A DNA stretch of 64,000 nt from the NCBI RefSeq assembly GCF_003319095.1, contig NZ_QOHI01000006.1, forward strand, positions 1-64,000, given 5' to 3'. Shown piece after piece: positions 26,639 to 36,122 of the stretch. Position 1 is the first letter of the stretch. Each line of letters begins with the position of its first letter. The notes beneath the pieces are model-generated. The model saw only the letters and a list, made by a program, of their open reading frames with translations. It was not told the origin of the DNA and did not search any database. This DNA is from Blastococcus sp. TBT05-19. Lineage in GTDB: Bacteria; Actinomycetota; Actinomycetes; Mycobacteriales; Geodermatophilaceae. A program made the position numbers and the translations under genes.

Positions 26639-27903
26639 CGGGCGAACCGCGTGCGCAGGGCGGTCACCCGGCGCTCGGTCGCGGCTCCGGCCTCGGTGTC
26701 GGCGGCCTTGGCGAAGAAGGCCCCGGCCGCGGTCGTGACCGGCACCGCGAGCACCAGCGCGATCGCCCCGACCAGGGTGCGGATGACCTCCTCGGCGAGC
26801 CCGGAGGAGGTCAGGACCACCCAGCCGGGCTGGTCGTAGAGCTCGAAGAGCAGCAGCAGCGGCAGCGCGGCCCCGGCGTAGGCGAAGACGATCGTGTAGA
26901 CCGTCGAGGCGATGTGGTCCCGCCCGACGGCCATGCCCCGCGTGTAGAGCTCGCGCCAGGTCATGGACGGGTCCACCTCGTGCAGCTGCCAGATCGCCGA
27001 GGCCTGGGTGATCGTCACGTCGTTGAGCACGCCGAGCCCGGCGACGACGATCCCGGCCAGCACCAGCCCGGAGAAGTCGATGGTCGGGTCGAAGTTGTTC
27101 AGCGTCGTCGTCTCCTCACTGGTGAGGCCGGTCAGCCGCGCCGTCGCCACGGCGATCGACCCGAGGATCGCCACCAGCGAGAGACCGAACAGGGTGCCCA
27201 CCAGCGCGGTCGTCGTACGGGCCGAGAAGCCGTGCGCGAGGTAGAGGACGACGAACATGATCGCCGCCGAGCCGACGAGGCTGACCAGCGCCGGCGACCC
27301 CTCGGCCAGCAGCCCCGGCAGCACGAACTGCAGCAGCACGAAGAAGGCGAAGGCGAGGCCGACCAGCGAGGCCAGCCCCCGCCAGCGGGCCACCAGGCCG
27401 ACCACCAGGGCGAACGCGACCGCGAGGGTGATGATCGGGAGGTCGCGCTCGTAGTCGTAGAACTGGTAGGAGGGCCCACCCTCGGCGGCGGGGTCCCGGG
27501 TCAGGACGAGGGTGTCGCCCTCCTCCACGCCGCTGGCCACGACGTCGGACTGCAGGTCCACCTGCGCGTAGTCGCCGGCGCCGTCGCCGTCCAGGACCTC
27601 CACGACCGCGCGGGCGCAGTCGGCCGGCTGGCCCTGCGGGTCGCCGCAGTCGTAGGCCTCGACGGAGATGACCCGGCCGTCGGGGTAGGTCGTGCCCGGG
27701 GGCAGGTAGGTGGCCGCGACCTGCTCGGCGCGGGTGGGCTCGCCGTCGGGCCACAGGGCCACCAGCCCGATCACCGTGGCCAGCCCGACGGGCACCAGGA
27801 GCAGCAGCATCAGCCACACCGCGCGCCGGCGGCGCCCCAGGGCCTCCGCGGTCGGCGGCGGGGCGTCCGGATCGGGACCGTGGCTGTGGGCGTGAGACGA
27901 CAC
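26635..27903 (-). CDS. YibE/F family membrane protein
   Basis: A 422-residue multi-pass membrane protein. A His-rich N-terminus (MSSHAHSHGPD) precedes the first helix (about 28-48). An extracytoplasmic domain (about 50-145) and about seven more helices follow, with LGVLNDVTITQASAIW, the signature of YibE/F. The family is thought to be a transporter, but the substrate is unknown. It is the first gene of an operon with a methyltransferase (ATGA overlap) and a DksA-like protein. Confidence 0.9.
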   Translation of the reverse strand: MSSHAHSHGPDPDAPPPTAEALGRRRRAVWLMLLLLVPVGLATVIGLVALWPDGEPTRAEQVAATYLPPGTTYPDGRVISVEAYDCGDPQGQPADCARAVVEVLDGDGAGDYAQVDLQSDVVASGVEEGDTLVLTRDPAAEGGPSYQFYDYERDLPIITLAVAFALVVGLVARWRGLASLVGLAFAFFVLLQFVLPGLLAEGSPALVSLVGSAAIMFVVLYLAHGFSARTTTALVGTLFGLSLVAILGSIAVATARLTGLTSEETTTLNNFDPTIDFSGLVLAGIVVAGLGVLNDVTITQASAIWQLHEVDPSMTWRELYTRGMAVGRDHIASTVYTIVFAYAGAALPLLLLFELYDQPGWVVLTSSGLAEEVIRTLVGAIALVLAVPVTTAAGAFFAKAADTEAGAATERRVTALRTRFAR

Positions 27904-27950
27904 CCGGTCAGGCTAGGAGCACGACGACCCGGGAGCCGCCGCGACACCGG

Positions 27951-28442
27951 TCAGGAGTGGTCGGCCGGCCCCGGACGCGGCCCGCCGTCGCCGGTGGCCT
28001 CGGCGGTGACCTTGCCGTCGGCCTGGAGCACGGTGAACCGGTGCCACAGCCCGGTGAGCTGCAGCGGGCGGGTGACGGTCGACGGCGGCTCCACCAGCAC
28101 CATCTCGATCGCGCGCGGCACGACCATCTTCTGCAGCTGCACGAGCACGGCCAGCCCCGCGGAGTTCATGAAGCCGACCCCGGCCAGGTGCAGCTCGACC
28201 TGCTGCAGGTCGTGCTCGGCGAGGAGCAGGTCGGTCAGCGTCCGGACCAGCGGGCGGCGGGCGGCGTCGGTCAGCTCACCGTCGACGGCGAGCCGGACCG
28301 TGCTGCCGTCCACCTCGTGGGTGACGCGGGGCTCGGTGGCCGGCGTCTCGCCGGCGTTCGGGGTCTGCGGCTGCGCGCCGGTCGTCTCCTCCACGACGGG
28401 GCACTGCCCCGCCACGCACCCGTTCACGCACGGGTTCGGCAA
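27951..28442 (-). CDS. STAS domain protein (anti-sigma-factor antagonist-like)
   Basis: A 163-residue protein with a STAS domain at about 45-140. The motif VGFMNSAGLAVLVQL contains the serine that is phosphorylated in SpoIIAA/RsbV-type antagonists. The N-terminal extension carries three Cys within ten residues (PCVNGCVAGQCP), which could bind a metal if translation begins at the TTG at 28442. A GTG five codons later (28427) is an alternative and removes the first Cys. No anti-sigma kinase is next to it. Divergent from hsp20, so a link to stress control is plausible. Confidence 0.75.
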   Translation of the reverse strand: MPNPCVNGCVAGQCPVVEETTGAQPQTPNAGETPATEPRVTHEVDGSTVRLAVDGELTDAARRPLVRTLTDLLLAEHDLQQVELHLAGVGFMNSAGLAVLVQLQKMVVPRAIEMVLVEPPSTVTRPLQLTGLWHRFTVLQADGKVTAEATGDGGPRPGPADHS

Positions 28443-28474
28443 CCGGATGGTCCGGAAGATTTCCGCCCGGGAGA

Positions 28475-28501
28475 TGTTTACCTGAGCGCGCCATCGAGGT
28501 A
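28475..28501 (+). promoter_or_regulatory. Possible SigB/SigF-type promoter of hsp20
   Basis: TGTTT (28475-28479) and AGGTA (28497-28501) are 17 bases apart. The actinobacterial general-stress consensus is GGTTT-N15-17-GGGTA, so two bases differ. The hsp20 ATG lies about 70 bases downstream. Confidence 0.35.
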
Positions 28502-28572
28502 ATCTCCAGTCGCCACTAGAGGTTCTACCTCAGGCAGCGAACACCAGTTCCTTCACCATGGAGGTTCCCGCC

Positions 28573-29058
28573 ATGATGCTGACCGCGTACGACCCGTTCG
28601 CCGCCACGTCCGCCGCCTTCCGCGCGCTGGACCAGCTCACCGGCCGCGGCGGCGCCACGACCGCCCGCCCGCTCTCGGGCATGCCGATGGACGCCTACCG
28701 GGTGGGCGACAACTTCGTCGCCCACTTCGACCTCCCCGGCGTCGACCCCGGCTCGATCGACCTGTCGGTCGAGGGCAACACGCTCACCGTCACCGCCGAG
28801 CGCTCGGTGCCCCAGCTGGAGAACGCGGAGTGGTCGGTGGCCGAGCGTCCGTTCGGCAGCTACACCCGCCAGCTGGTGCTGGGCCGCAGCCTCGACACCG
28901 ACCGGCTCGAGGCCAGCTACCACGACGGGGTGCTGACGCTCAGCATCCCGGTCGCCGAGAAGGCGCGGGCCCGCAGGATCACGGTGACCCGCGCGGACGC
29001 GCCGGCCGCCGTGGAGGCGCGCACGATCGAGGGCGAGCAGGCGGCGGTCGAGAGCTGA
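28573..29058 (+). CDS. Hsp20/alpha-crystallin family small heat-shock protein
   Basis: A 161-residue small heat-shock chaperone that holds unfolded proteins. The alpha-crystallin domain is at about 40-140, with FDLPGVDPGSIDLSVEGN and the C-terminal DGVLTLSIPV (the G-V-L motif). The ATG at 28573 is eight bases after GGAGG; an in-frame ATG at 28558 precedes that site. A strong terminator follows and a MerR-family gene comes next. The promoter region shared with the STAS gene has a SigB/SigF-like candidate. Confidence 0.92.
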   Translation: MMLTAYDPFAATSAAFRALDQLTGRGGATTARPLSGMPMDAYRVGDNFVAHFDLPGVDPGSIDLSVEGNTLTVTAERSVPQLENAEWSVAERPFGSYTRQLVLGRSLDTDRLEASYHDGVLTLSIPVAEKARARRITVTRADAPAAVEARTIEGEQAAVES

Positions 29059-29077
29059 CCGACGCACGACCTCGGCA

Positions 29078-29113
29078 GGGGCCGGGCCCGCACGGGCCCG
29101 GCCCCTTCTTCTT
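29078..29113 (+). terminator. Intrinsic terminator after hsp20
   Basis: A perfect 12-bp stem, 29078-29089 with 29094-29105, has a GCAC loop and is followed by TTCTTCTT. This is the clearest hairpin-plus-T-tail terminator in the window, 19 bases after the hsp20 stop. Confidence 0.85.
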
Positions 29114-29144
29114 CCCCGGCCGGCACCGACGAGAGGGCGCAGCG

Positions 29145-29483
29145 ATGGAGCACCGCAGCGAGGCGACGGCCGGCGACCCGCTGGGCCGGCTCGACGACCC
29201 CGATTACCCGGCTCTCACGATGAGCCAGGCCGCCGAGCTGCTGGGCGTGCAGGCCGCGTTCCTGCGCAGCCTCGACGGCTCCGGCGTGCTGCACCCCCAC
29301 CGCTCGCAGGGCGGGCACCGCCGGTACTCGCGCCAGCAGCTGGTCCTCGCCGCGCGGGTGCGCGTGCTGCTGGACGACGGCCACTCGCTGGCCTCGGCCG
29401 AGGTGATCGTGGGCCTGCAGGACGAGCTCGCCTCCGCCCGCGCCGATCTCGACCGGCTGCAGGGTGGCGCTCAGGAACCCTAG
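29145..29483 (+). CDS. MerR-family helix-turn-helix regulator
   Basis: A 112-residue protein with a MerR-type winged helix at about 25-80 (LTMSQAAELLGVQAAFLRSLDGSGVL then HRSQGGHRRYSRQQL) and a short C-terminal coiled helix, with no metal-binding Cys. HspR, which represses chaperone genes in actinobacteria, has the same size and fold, and this gene follows hsp20, so it may control it. That is inference; no HAIR-type inverted repeat was found. The stop TAG lies inside the CsoR-type operator of the next gene. Confidence 0.75.
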   Translation: MEHRSEATAGDPLGRLDDPDYPALTMSQAAELLGVQAAFLRSLDGSGVLHPHRSQGGHRRYSRQQLVLAARVRVLLDDGHSLASAEVIVGLQDELASARADLDRLQGGAQEP

Positions 29484-29494
29484 GGGGGTATGGT
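29476..29494 (+). promoter_or_regulatory. CsoR-type operator with embedded -10 box
   Basis: AACCCTAGGGGGGTAT at 29476-29491 fits the G-tract inverted repeats bound by CsoR/RcnR proteins (TACCC...GGGTA class). TATGGT at 29489-29494 can serve as the -10 box, so bound CsoR would block RNA polymerase. The site also contains the stop codon of the upstream MerR gene. Confidence 0.65.
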
Positions 29495-29535
29495 TCCTCC
29501 TGACGCCGCGACACCGCGGCGCCGTCAGGAGGAAC
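29493..29535 (+). promoter_or_regulatory. Hairpin that buries the csoR ribosome binding site
   Basis: 29493-29505 (GTTCCTCCTGACG) pairs perfectly with 29523-29535 (CGTCAGGAGGAAC). Five more pairs (29506-29510 with 29515-29519) close an ACAC loop. The right arm contains the AGGAGG that serves the GTG at 29539. A transcript starting just after the TATGGT box would lack most of the left arm. Confidence 0.7.
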
Positions 29536-29538
29536 TAC

Positions 29539-29859
29539 GTGGACACGCCCGAGACCGGCTGCGCCGGCCACGACCACGCGCACGGCTACATCCACCGCAA
29601 GGACGACTACCTCAAGCGGCTCCGCCGCATCGAGGGCCAGGCGCGCGGCCTGCAGCGGATGGTCGAGGACGAGAAGTACTGCATCGACATCCTCACCCAG
29701 GTCGCGGCCATGACCAAGGCCCTGCAGGCGGTCTCTCTCGGGCTGCTCGAGGAGCACCTCAGCCACTGCGTCGTCGACGCCGCCCGGGCCGGGGGCCGCG
29801 AGGCCGAGGAGAAGGTCCGCGAGGCCACCGAGGCCATCGCCCGGCTCGTCCGTTCCTGA
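29539..29859 (+). CDS. csoR: Copper-sensing repressor CsoR
   Basis: A 106-residue all-helical CsoR/RcnR repressor. The Cu(I) ligands Cys48, His73 and Cys77 keep the exact spacing of M. tuberculosis CsoR (C-x24-H-x3-C). The N-terminus has extra His residues (CAGHDHAHGYIHRKDDY). Cu(I) binding would release it from DNA and allow expression of the copper genes. The GTG at 29539 follows AGGAGG; upstream codons in frame read through the operator and hairpin and are not family-like. It leads an operon with copZ, a secreted His-rich protein and copA. Confidence 0.93.
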   Translation: MDTPETGCAGHDHAHGYIHRKDDYLKRLRRIEGQARGLQRMVEDEKYCIDILTQVAAMTKALQAVSLGLLEEHLSHCVVDAARAGGREAEEKVREATEAIARLVRS

Positions 29860-29886
29860 CCACTCCCCCGCCCGAGAGGAACCACC

Positions 29887-30099
29887 GTGAGCAGCACCGC
29901 CAGCTACACCGTGACCGGCATGACCTGCGGCCACTGCGTCACCGCCGTCACCGAGGAGGTCTCCTCGGTCCCCGGGGTCACCGCCGTGGACGTCGACCTG
30001 GCCAGCGGCGCCCTGACCGTCACCAGCGAGCAGCCGGTCGACGAGTCCGCCGTCCGCGCCGCCGTCGAGGAAGCCGGATACGAGGTGAGCGGCCGCTGA
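29887..30099 (+). CDS. copZ: Copper chaperone CopZ (heavy-metal-associated domain)
   Basis: A 70-residue single HMA domain (ferredoxin-like fold) with the Cu(I)-binding loop GMTCGHC at residues 11-17. It would carry Cu(I) in the cytosol to CopA and to CsoR. It lies 27 bases after csoR. GTG start with AGAGGAA upstream. Confidence 0.93.
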   Translation: MSSTASYTVTGMTCGHCVTAVTEEVSSVPGVTAVDVDLASGALTVTSEQPVDESAVRAAVEEAGYEVSGR

Positions 30100-30112
30100 C
30101 GCGGCCGGTGCC

Positions 30113-31026
30113 ATGAACACCCCCACCCGAATCGCCGCCTTCGCGCTGGGCCTGGTCGCGGTCTTCGGTGCGTCCGCAGGCGTGGGCGCGGCGATCGGAC
30201 CGTTCGATCCGGTGACCGGGTCCTCCCCGGCACACGCGGACGGCGGGCATCCCGATCCCGGGCACGCCGACGCCGGGCACACCGAGGCGGCCGACGCCGG
30301 TCCGGCCGGGCTCCAGGTGAGCGAGGGCGGCTACACGCTAGCCCTGGCCTCCGGCACCGCGCCGGCCGGTCCGGCGACCCCGATCGCCTTCGAGGTCCTG
30401 GGGCCGGACGGTCGCGCGGTCACCGGCTACCAGCGCGACCACGACGTCGACCTGCACCTGGTCGCCGTCCGCCGCGACCTCACCGGTTACCAGCACGTGC
30501 ACCCCGAGCTCGGGGCCGACGGCGTCTGGCGGGCCCCGCTGGCGCTGGACCCCGGCACCTGGCGGCTCTTCGCCGACTTCACCCCGTCCGCCGACGGCAC
30601 GAACCGGACGCTCGGCGCGGACCTCGCCGTCGCCGGCTCCTACGAGCCGCGCCCCCTGCCCGCACCCTCGGCGGTCGCGGAGGTCGACGGCTACACCGTC
30701 GTCCTCGACGGGGAGCTCACCCCCGGCGCGGAGTCCGAGCTGACGCTGGCGGTCAGCCGCGACGGCGTCCCGGTGACCGACCTGCAGCCCTACCTCGGCG
30801 CCTACGGGCACCTCGTCGCGCTCCGCGAGGGCGACCTGGGCTACCTGCACGTGCACCCCGTGGAGCCCGCCGACGGCCGGCAGCCCGCGCCCGGTCCGCA
30901 CATCCGCTTCGCCACCACCACCCCGTCCGCGGGCACCTACCGGCTGTTCCTCGACTTCCGCCACGGCGACGTCGTCCGCACCGCCGCGTTCACGGTGACC
31001 GTCCAGGGCTCCGAGGAGCACGGCTC

Positions 31027-31030
<4 letters not shown>
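30113..31030 (+). CDS. Secreted or membrane-anchored His-rich protein with duplicated HVHP domain
   Basis: A 305-residue exported protein. An N-terminal hydrophobic segment (about 6-28) precedes a His-rich stretch ([19 protein letters not shown]). Two homologous beta-rich halves then follow: one with [20 protein letters not shown] and WRLFADF, the other with [20 protein letters not shown] and YRLFLDF. The duplicated HxHP motifs are likely metal sites. It resembles YtkA-like extracellular proteins found with copper genes. It overlaps copA by four bases, so a periplasmic-side copper buffer or acceptor for CopA is a reasonable guess. Confidence 0.75.
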
Positions 31031-33294
<2,264 letters not shown>

Positions 33295-33308
33295 CCCACC
33301 CCGCACGA

Positions 33309-33342
33309 TCGGGCTCTGCCCACCATGGTGGGCAGAGCCCGA
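33309..33342. terminator. Perfect 34-nt palindrome after copA
   Basis: The two halves around the centre at 33325/33326 match perfectly over 17 bases each (core GCTCTGCCCACC and its complement). It starts 14 bases after the copA stop and could end the copper operon as a hairpin. No T-run follows, so an operator role for the next gene is the alternative. Confidence 0.6.
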
Positions 33343-33382
33343 CTGCGCGACGACAGATCCTCGACCTCCGGAGGCACCCACG

Positions 33383-33754
33383 GTGACGCGCTCCCCCGAC
33401 GACCCCCAGCGCGACCTCACCCGCGCTCTGGCCGGCACCGGGCTCCTCGCCGGCCTGGCACTGCTGACCCTGCCGGGGGCGGTCACCGCGGCGGTCGCGC
33501 CCCGGTACCCGCGCGAGCGGCTCTGGATCGCCCGGGTGCTCGGCGCGCGGCTGATCGCCCAGCACGCCCTGGTACTCGTCGCGCCCGAGGCGGCGGTTGT
33601 CCGCATCGCCGCCGCGGTCGACGGGCTGCACGCGGCCAGCATGCTGCCGGTGCTGGCACTCCCCCGCTACCGCCGAGCGGCCCTGGTCACCGGTGCGCTG
33701 GCCGGCGCCTACGCGCTGCTCGGGCCGGCGATGGCCCCGTCGGAGCGCAGGTAG
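33383..33754 (+). CDS. Small membrane protein, unknown
   Basis: A 123-residue protein with three to four hydrophobic segments (about 17-38, 50-68, 73-90 and 96-114). I do not recognise a family. It follows the palindrome after copA by 41 bases in the same direction. The GTG is preceded by CCGGAGG. It is convergent with the next hypothetical gene, 19 bases apart. Confidence 0.6.
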   Translation: MTRSPDDPQRDLTRALAGTGLLAGLALLTLPGAVTAAVAPRYPRERLWIARVLGARLIAQHALVLVAPEAAVVRIAAAVDGLHAASMLPVLALPRYRRAALVTGALAGAYALLGPAMAPSERR

Positions 33755-33773
33755 CAGCCCGGGTCCAGACGCA

Positions 33774-34349
33774 TCAGGCGGGCGGCGCGCCACCGACGAG
33801 CGCCAGCGCCTCCTCGTACCGCCCCCCGAAGTCCACCCGGGTCACCTCGGCGAACGACCACTCGTCCGAAGTGCCGTCCCACTCGGCCTCGGGGGTGATG
33901 AACAGCAGGTGCACCGACCGGCTGGTGAAGCGCACCGGGCGCCCGACGAAGCACTCGGTCGGGTCGTCCTCCTCGAGGTGCAGCGTCACCAACGGGGCCA
34001 CATCAGCGGCGGTGCGGATCAGCTCGCCCGCGCTCTCCAGGTCCACATCCGCACCCACCGGCGGCCACTCGCCCCGCGCGGCCAGAGCTCTCCCGACGAA
34101 GGTGTCCAGCCCCCCGCGCACCTCGACGTCCGAGACGTCGGCGAGGCGCAGGGCGACGTAGCCGTTCAGGTGGACGCCGGGGTCGAGCAGGGCCAAGAGC
34201 ACCCACGCCCGCCCGGTGCCCATGACGAAGCCGTCCAACTCGTCGCTGCCCGGGATGCTGCGGGACACCCGGACCAGTGCCAGCCGTGTGGCCGCTTCGT
34301 CCAGCTCAGCACGGACATCGCGGCCATCACCGGCCTGCACCTCGGACAT
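33774..34349 (-). CDS. Hypothetical protein
   Basis: A 191-residue soluble protein that I do not recognise. It has mixed alpha/beta character, with a long acidic middle and a C-terminal block EWSFAEVTRVDFGGRYEEALALVGG that looks conserved in style. No membrane helix, metal site or catalytic motif is visible. ATG start. It lies alone between the small membrane protein and the TetR gene. Confidence 0.6.
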   Translation of the reverse strand: MSEVQAGDGRDVRAELDEAATRLALVRVSRSIPGSDELDGFVMGTGRAWVLLALLDPGVHLNGYVALRLADVSDVEVRGGLDTFVGRALAARGEWPPVGADVDLESAGELIRTAADVAPLVTLHLEEDDPTECFVGRPVRFTSRSVHLLFITPEAEWDGTSDEWSFAEVTRVDFGGRYEEALALVGGAPPA

Positions 34350-34431
34350 CGGCCCAGTATGGGGAGTCGCTACCGCCGCTCCTCGCGACTCGGTGGAGGC
34401 TTCCGCGGAGAGCGCGGGCAGCGCGACGTCC

Positions 34432-35049
34432 TCAGTCCGGTGGGCCAGGGCTCTGCAGGAACTCCGTGAACGCGCGCAGGGCCTGCTCGCAGACGGCGCG
34501 CATCCGCTCCAGCGTCATGGAGCGCGAGCCCAGCAGGACCTGCAGGGCGAGACCGTCGATCATGCCGATGAGGGCGTTGGCGACGAGCACGGGATCCTCG
34601 TCGCGGAAGAGACCGGCCACCTGGCCGTCCCGGATGATCCCCGCCATCAGCCGTCGCCACTCGCCGTACACCTGCTCGTTGAGCTCCTGCAGCTCAGGAT
34701 CGTGCAGCGCCTCGACCCAGAGCTCGGCCCACACGTGCCAGGCCCGCACGGTCTCCGGGTCACCGGGCAGGTAGGACTCGACGAAGGCGCGCAGGCGCAG
34801 GCGGGGGTCCTCGTGCTCCTGGAGCAGGTCGCGCCGCCGGTCCAGCGAGCGGGCGAAGTTCCACTCGAACGCGGCCCGCATGAGCTCGGTCTTGGTCGCG
34901 AAGTAGTAGTGCACGGTCCCGGTGCTGGTGCCCGCCCGGCCGGCGACGTCGGCGACCCGCAACGACTTGAACCCGATCTCCGACACCACGTCGCAGGCGG
35001 CGGCGAGGATCTGCTCCTTCCGGGCCGCCTCCACGCTCGGTCTGGGCAT
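34432..35049 (-). CDS. TetR/AcrR family regulator (BetI-like)
   Basis: A 205-residue repressor. The helix-turn-helix is at about 10-56 (QILAAACDVVSEIGFKSLRVADVAGRAG and TGTVHYYFATKTELM), and the C-terminal half resembles the BetI type. It is divergent from the amino-acid transporter and catabolic operon. Two matching operator-like sites flank the intergenic region, so it probably represses both itself and the operon until a pathway compound binds. ATG start with GGAGGTGAC before it. Confidence 0.88.
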   Translation of the reverse strand: MPRPSVEAARKEQILAAACDVVSEIGFKSLRVADVAGRAGTSTGTVHYYFATKTELMRAAFEWNFARSLDRRRDLLQEHEDPRLRLRAFVESYLPGDPETVRAWHVWAELWVEALHDPELQELNEQVYGEWRRLMAGIIRDGQVAGLFRDEDPVLVANALIGMIDGLALQVLLGSRSMTLERMRAVCEQALRAFTEFLQSPGPPD

Positions 35050-35079
35050 GTCACCTCCGTTCGTCTGCGCTCCCGTTGT

Positions 35080-35095
35080 CTGATTGGTCAGTCAA
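35080..35095. promoter_or_regulatory. Putative TetR operator 1
   Basis: On the minus strand it reads TTGACTGACCAATCAG. It matches operator 2 (35207-35222) at 12 of 16 positions and lies 31 bases before the TetR start codon. Confidence 0.55.
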
Positions 35096-35159
35096 CTTAC
35101 GCAGAGATCGGCTGTGCACAACCCCCTGAACGACGTCGATTCGCCTTCCGAGCTGGTGC

Positions 35160-35189
35160 TTGACAAGCGGGAGTGATCCACGACACGCT
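35160..35189 (+). promoter_or_regulatory. Candidate promoter of the catabolic operon
   Basis: A perfect -35 box TTGACA (35160-35165) and, 18 bases later, CACGCT (35184-35189) as a poor -10 box. Operator 2 begins 18 bases downstream of it. Confidence 0.4.
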
Positions 35190-35206
35190 CCCCGCCGACT
35201 CAATAA

Positions 35207-35222
35207 CTGACGCGTCCGTCAA
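35207..35222. promoter_or_regulatory. Putative TetR operator 2
   Basis: On the minus strand it reads TTGACGGACGCGTCAG, with an inner inverted repeat TGACG-N4-CGTCA (35208-35221). It sits just before the ribosome site of the substrate-binding protein gene. Confidence 0.55.
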
Positions 35223-35237
35223 AGACCGGAGGGCACC

Positions 35238-36122
35238 GTGCCTACTGCCAAGAAAGCGCTCCTGACGTCCCTGACCACCGTGACCGCCGTCCTAGTGGCC
35301 GGCTGCTCCGGCTCGGGCGGATCCGGCGGCGACGCCACCGCCGACGGCGGCTCGTTCGGCGAGTGCGAGGTCTACGGCGAGGCCGGATCGATCGAGCTGG
35401 AGCCGGTGAACGACGGCGTCCTGACCGTGCAGACCAACCTCCCGTCCCCCGGCTGGTGGAAGGGCGACACCCCCGACTCGATCACCGGCGGCTACGAGTA
35501 CTGCCTCGCCGCGAACGTGGCCCACCGCGCCGGCCTGGACTCGGTGCGGGTCGAGAACGTCTCCTTCGACTCGCTCGTCGCCGGGCAGACGCAGGACTTC
35601 GACATGGCGATGGCGCAGATCTCGGTGACGCCCGAACGCGAGGAGGTCGTGACCTTCTCGGCGCCGTACTTCGACTCCAACATCGGGGTCCTGGCGCCGG
35701 CGGACGCGGGCCTCACCGCCGACGACCTGGCCAGCAAGAACATCGGCGTCCAGCTCGGGACGACGGCGGTCGAGTTCGCGCAGGACGAGCTCGCGCCCGG
35801 CGGCGAGGTCCAGGTCTTCCCGGACACCACCGCGCTGGTGACGGCGGTCAGCGCGGGCGTCATCGACGCAGCCGTCATGGACACCGCGATCCTGCTCGCC
35901 TTCGCCAAGAACTCCGGCGGCAAGCTCGAGGTCGTCGGCCAGTACGAGTCCGGTGAGTCCTACGCGGCGATCTACCCCAAGGACTCCGCGAACGGCGACA
36001 CCATCAGCGCGGCCATCGAGGCCATGCGCGAGGACGACTCCCTGGACAAGCTCTCCGCGACCTGGCTCGGCCCCGAGCTCGGCGGCGACCCGGCAGCAGT
36101 TCCGGTGTGGTCCCTGAAGTGA
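35238..36122 (+). CDS. Amino-acid ABC transporter substrate-binding lipoprotein
   Basis: A 294-residue family 3 periplasmic-type binding protein. The signal peptide ends in the lipobox LVAGC. The body contains FDMAMAQISVTPEREEVVTFSAPYFDS and KNIGVQLGTTAVEF, typical of polar amino-acid binders. It captures the substrate outside the membrane for the permease and ATPase that follow. The next genes suggest a basic or guanidino amino acid. GTG start with GGAGGG upstream; first gene of the operon. Confidence 0.9.
   Translation: MPTAKKALLTSLTTVTAVLVAGCSGSGGSGGDATADGGSFGECEVYGEAGSIELEPVNDGVLTVQTNLPSPGWWKGDTPDSITGGYEYCLAANVAHRAGLDSVRVENVSFDSLVAGQTQDFDMAMAQISVTPEREEVVTFSAPYFDSNIGVLAPADAGLTADDLASKNIGVQLGTTAVEFAQDELAPGGEVQVFPDTTALVTAVSAGVIDAAVMDTAILLAFAKNSGGKLEVVGQYESGESYAAIYPKDSANGDTISAAIEAMREDDSLDKLSATWLGPELGGDPAAVPVWSLK

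Noticed and set aside
29493-29535. The csoR leader hairpin as a terminator of the MerR gene
   Set aside because: No T-rich tail follows, and the right arm contains the csoR ribosome site, so sequestration explains it better.
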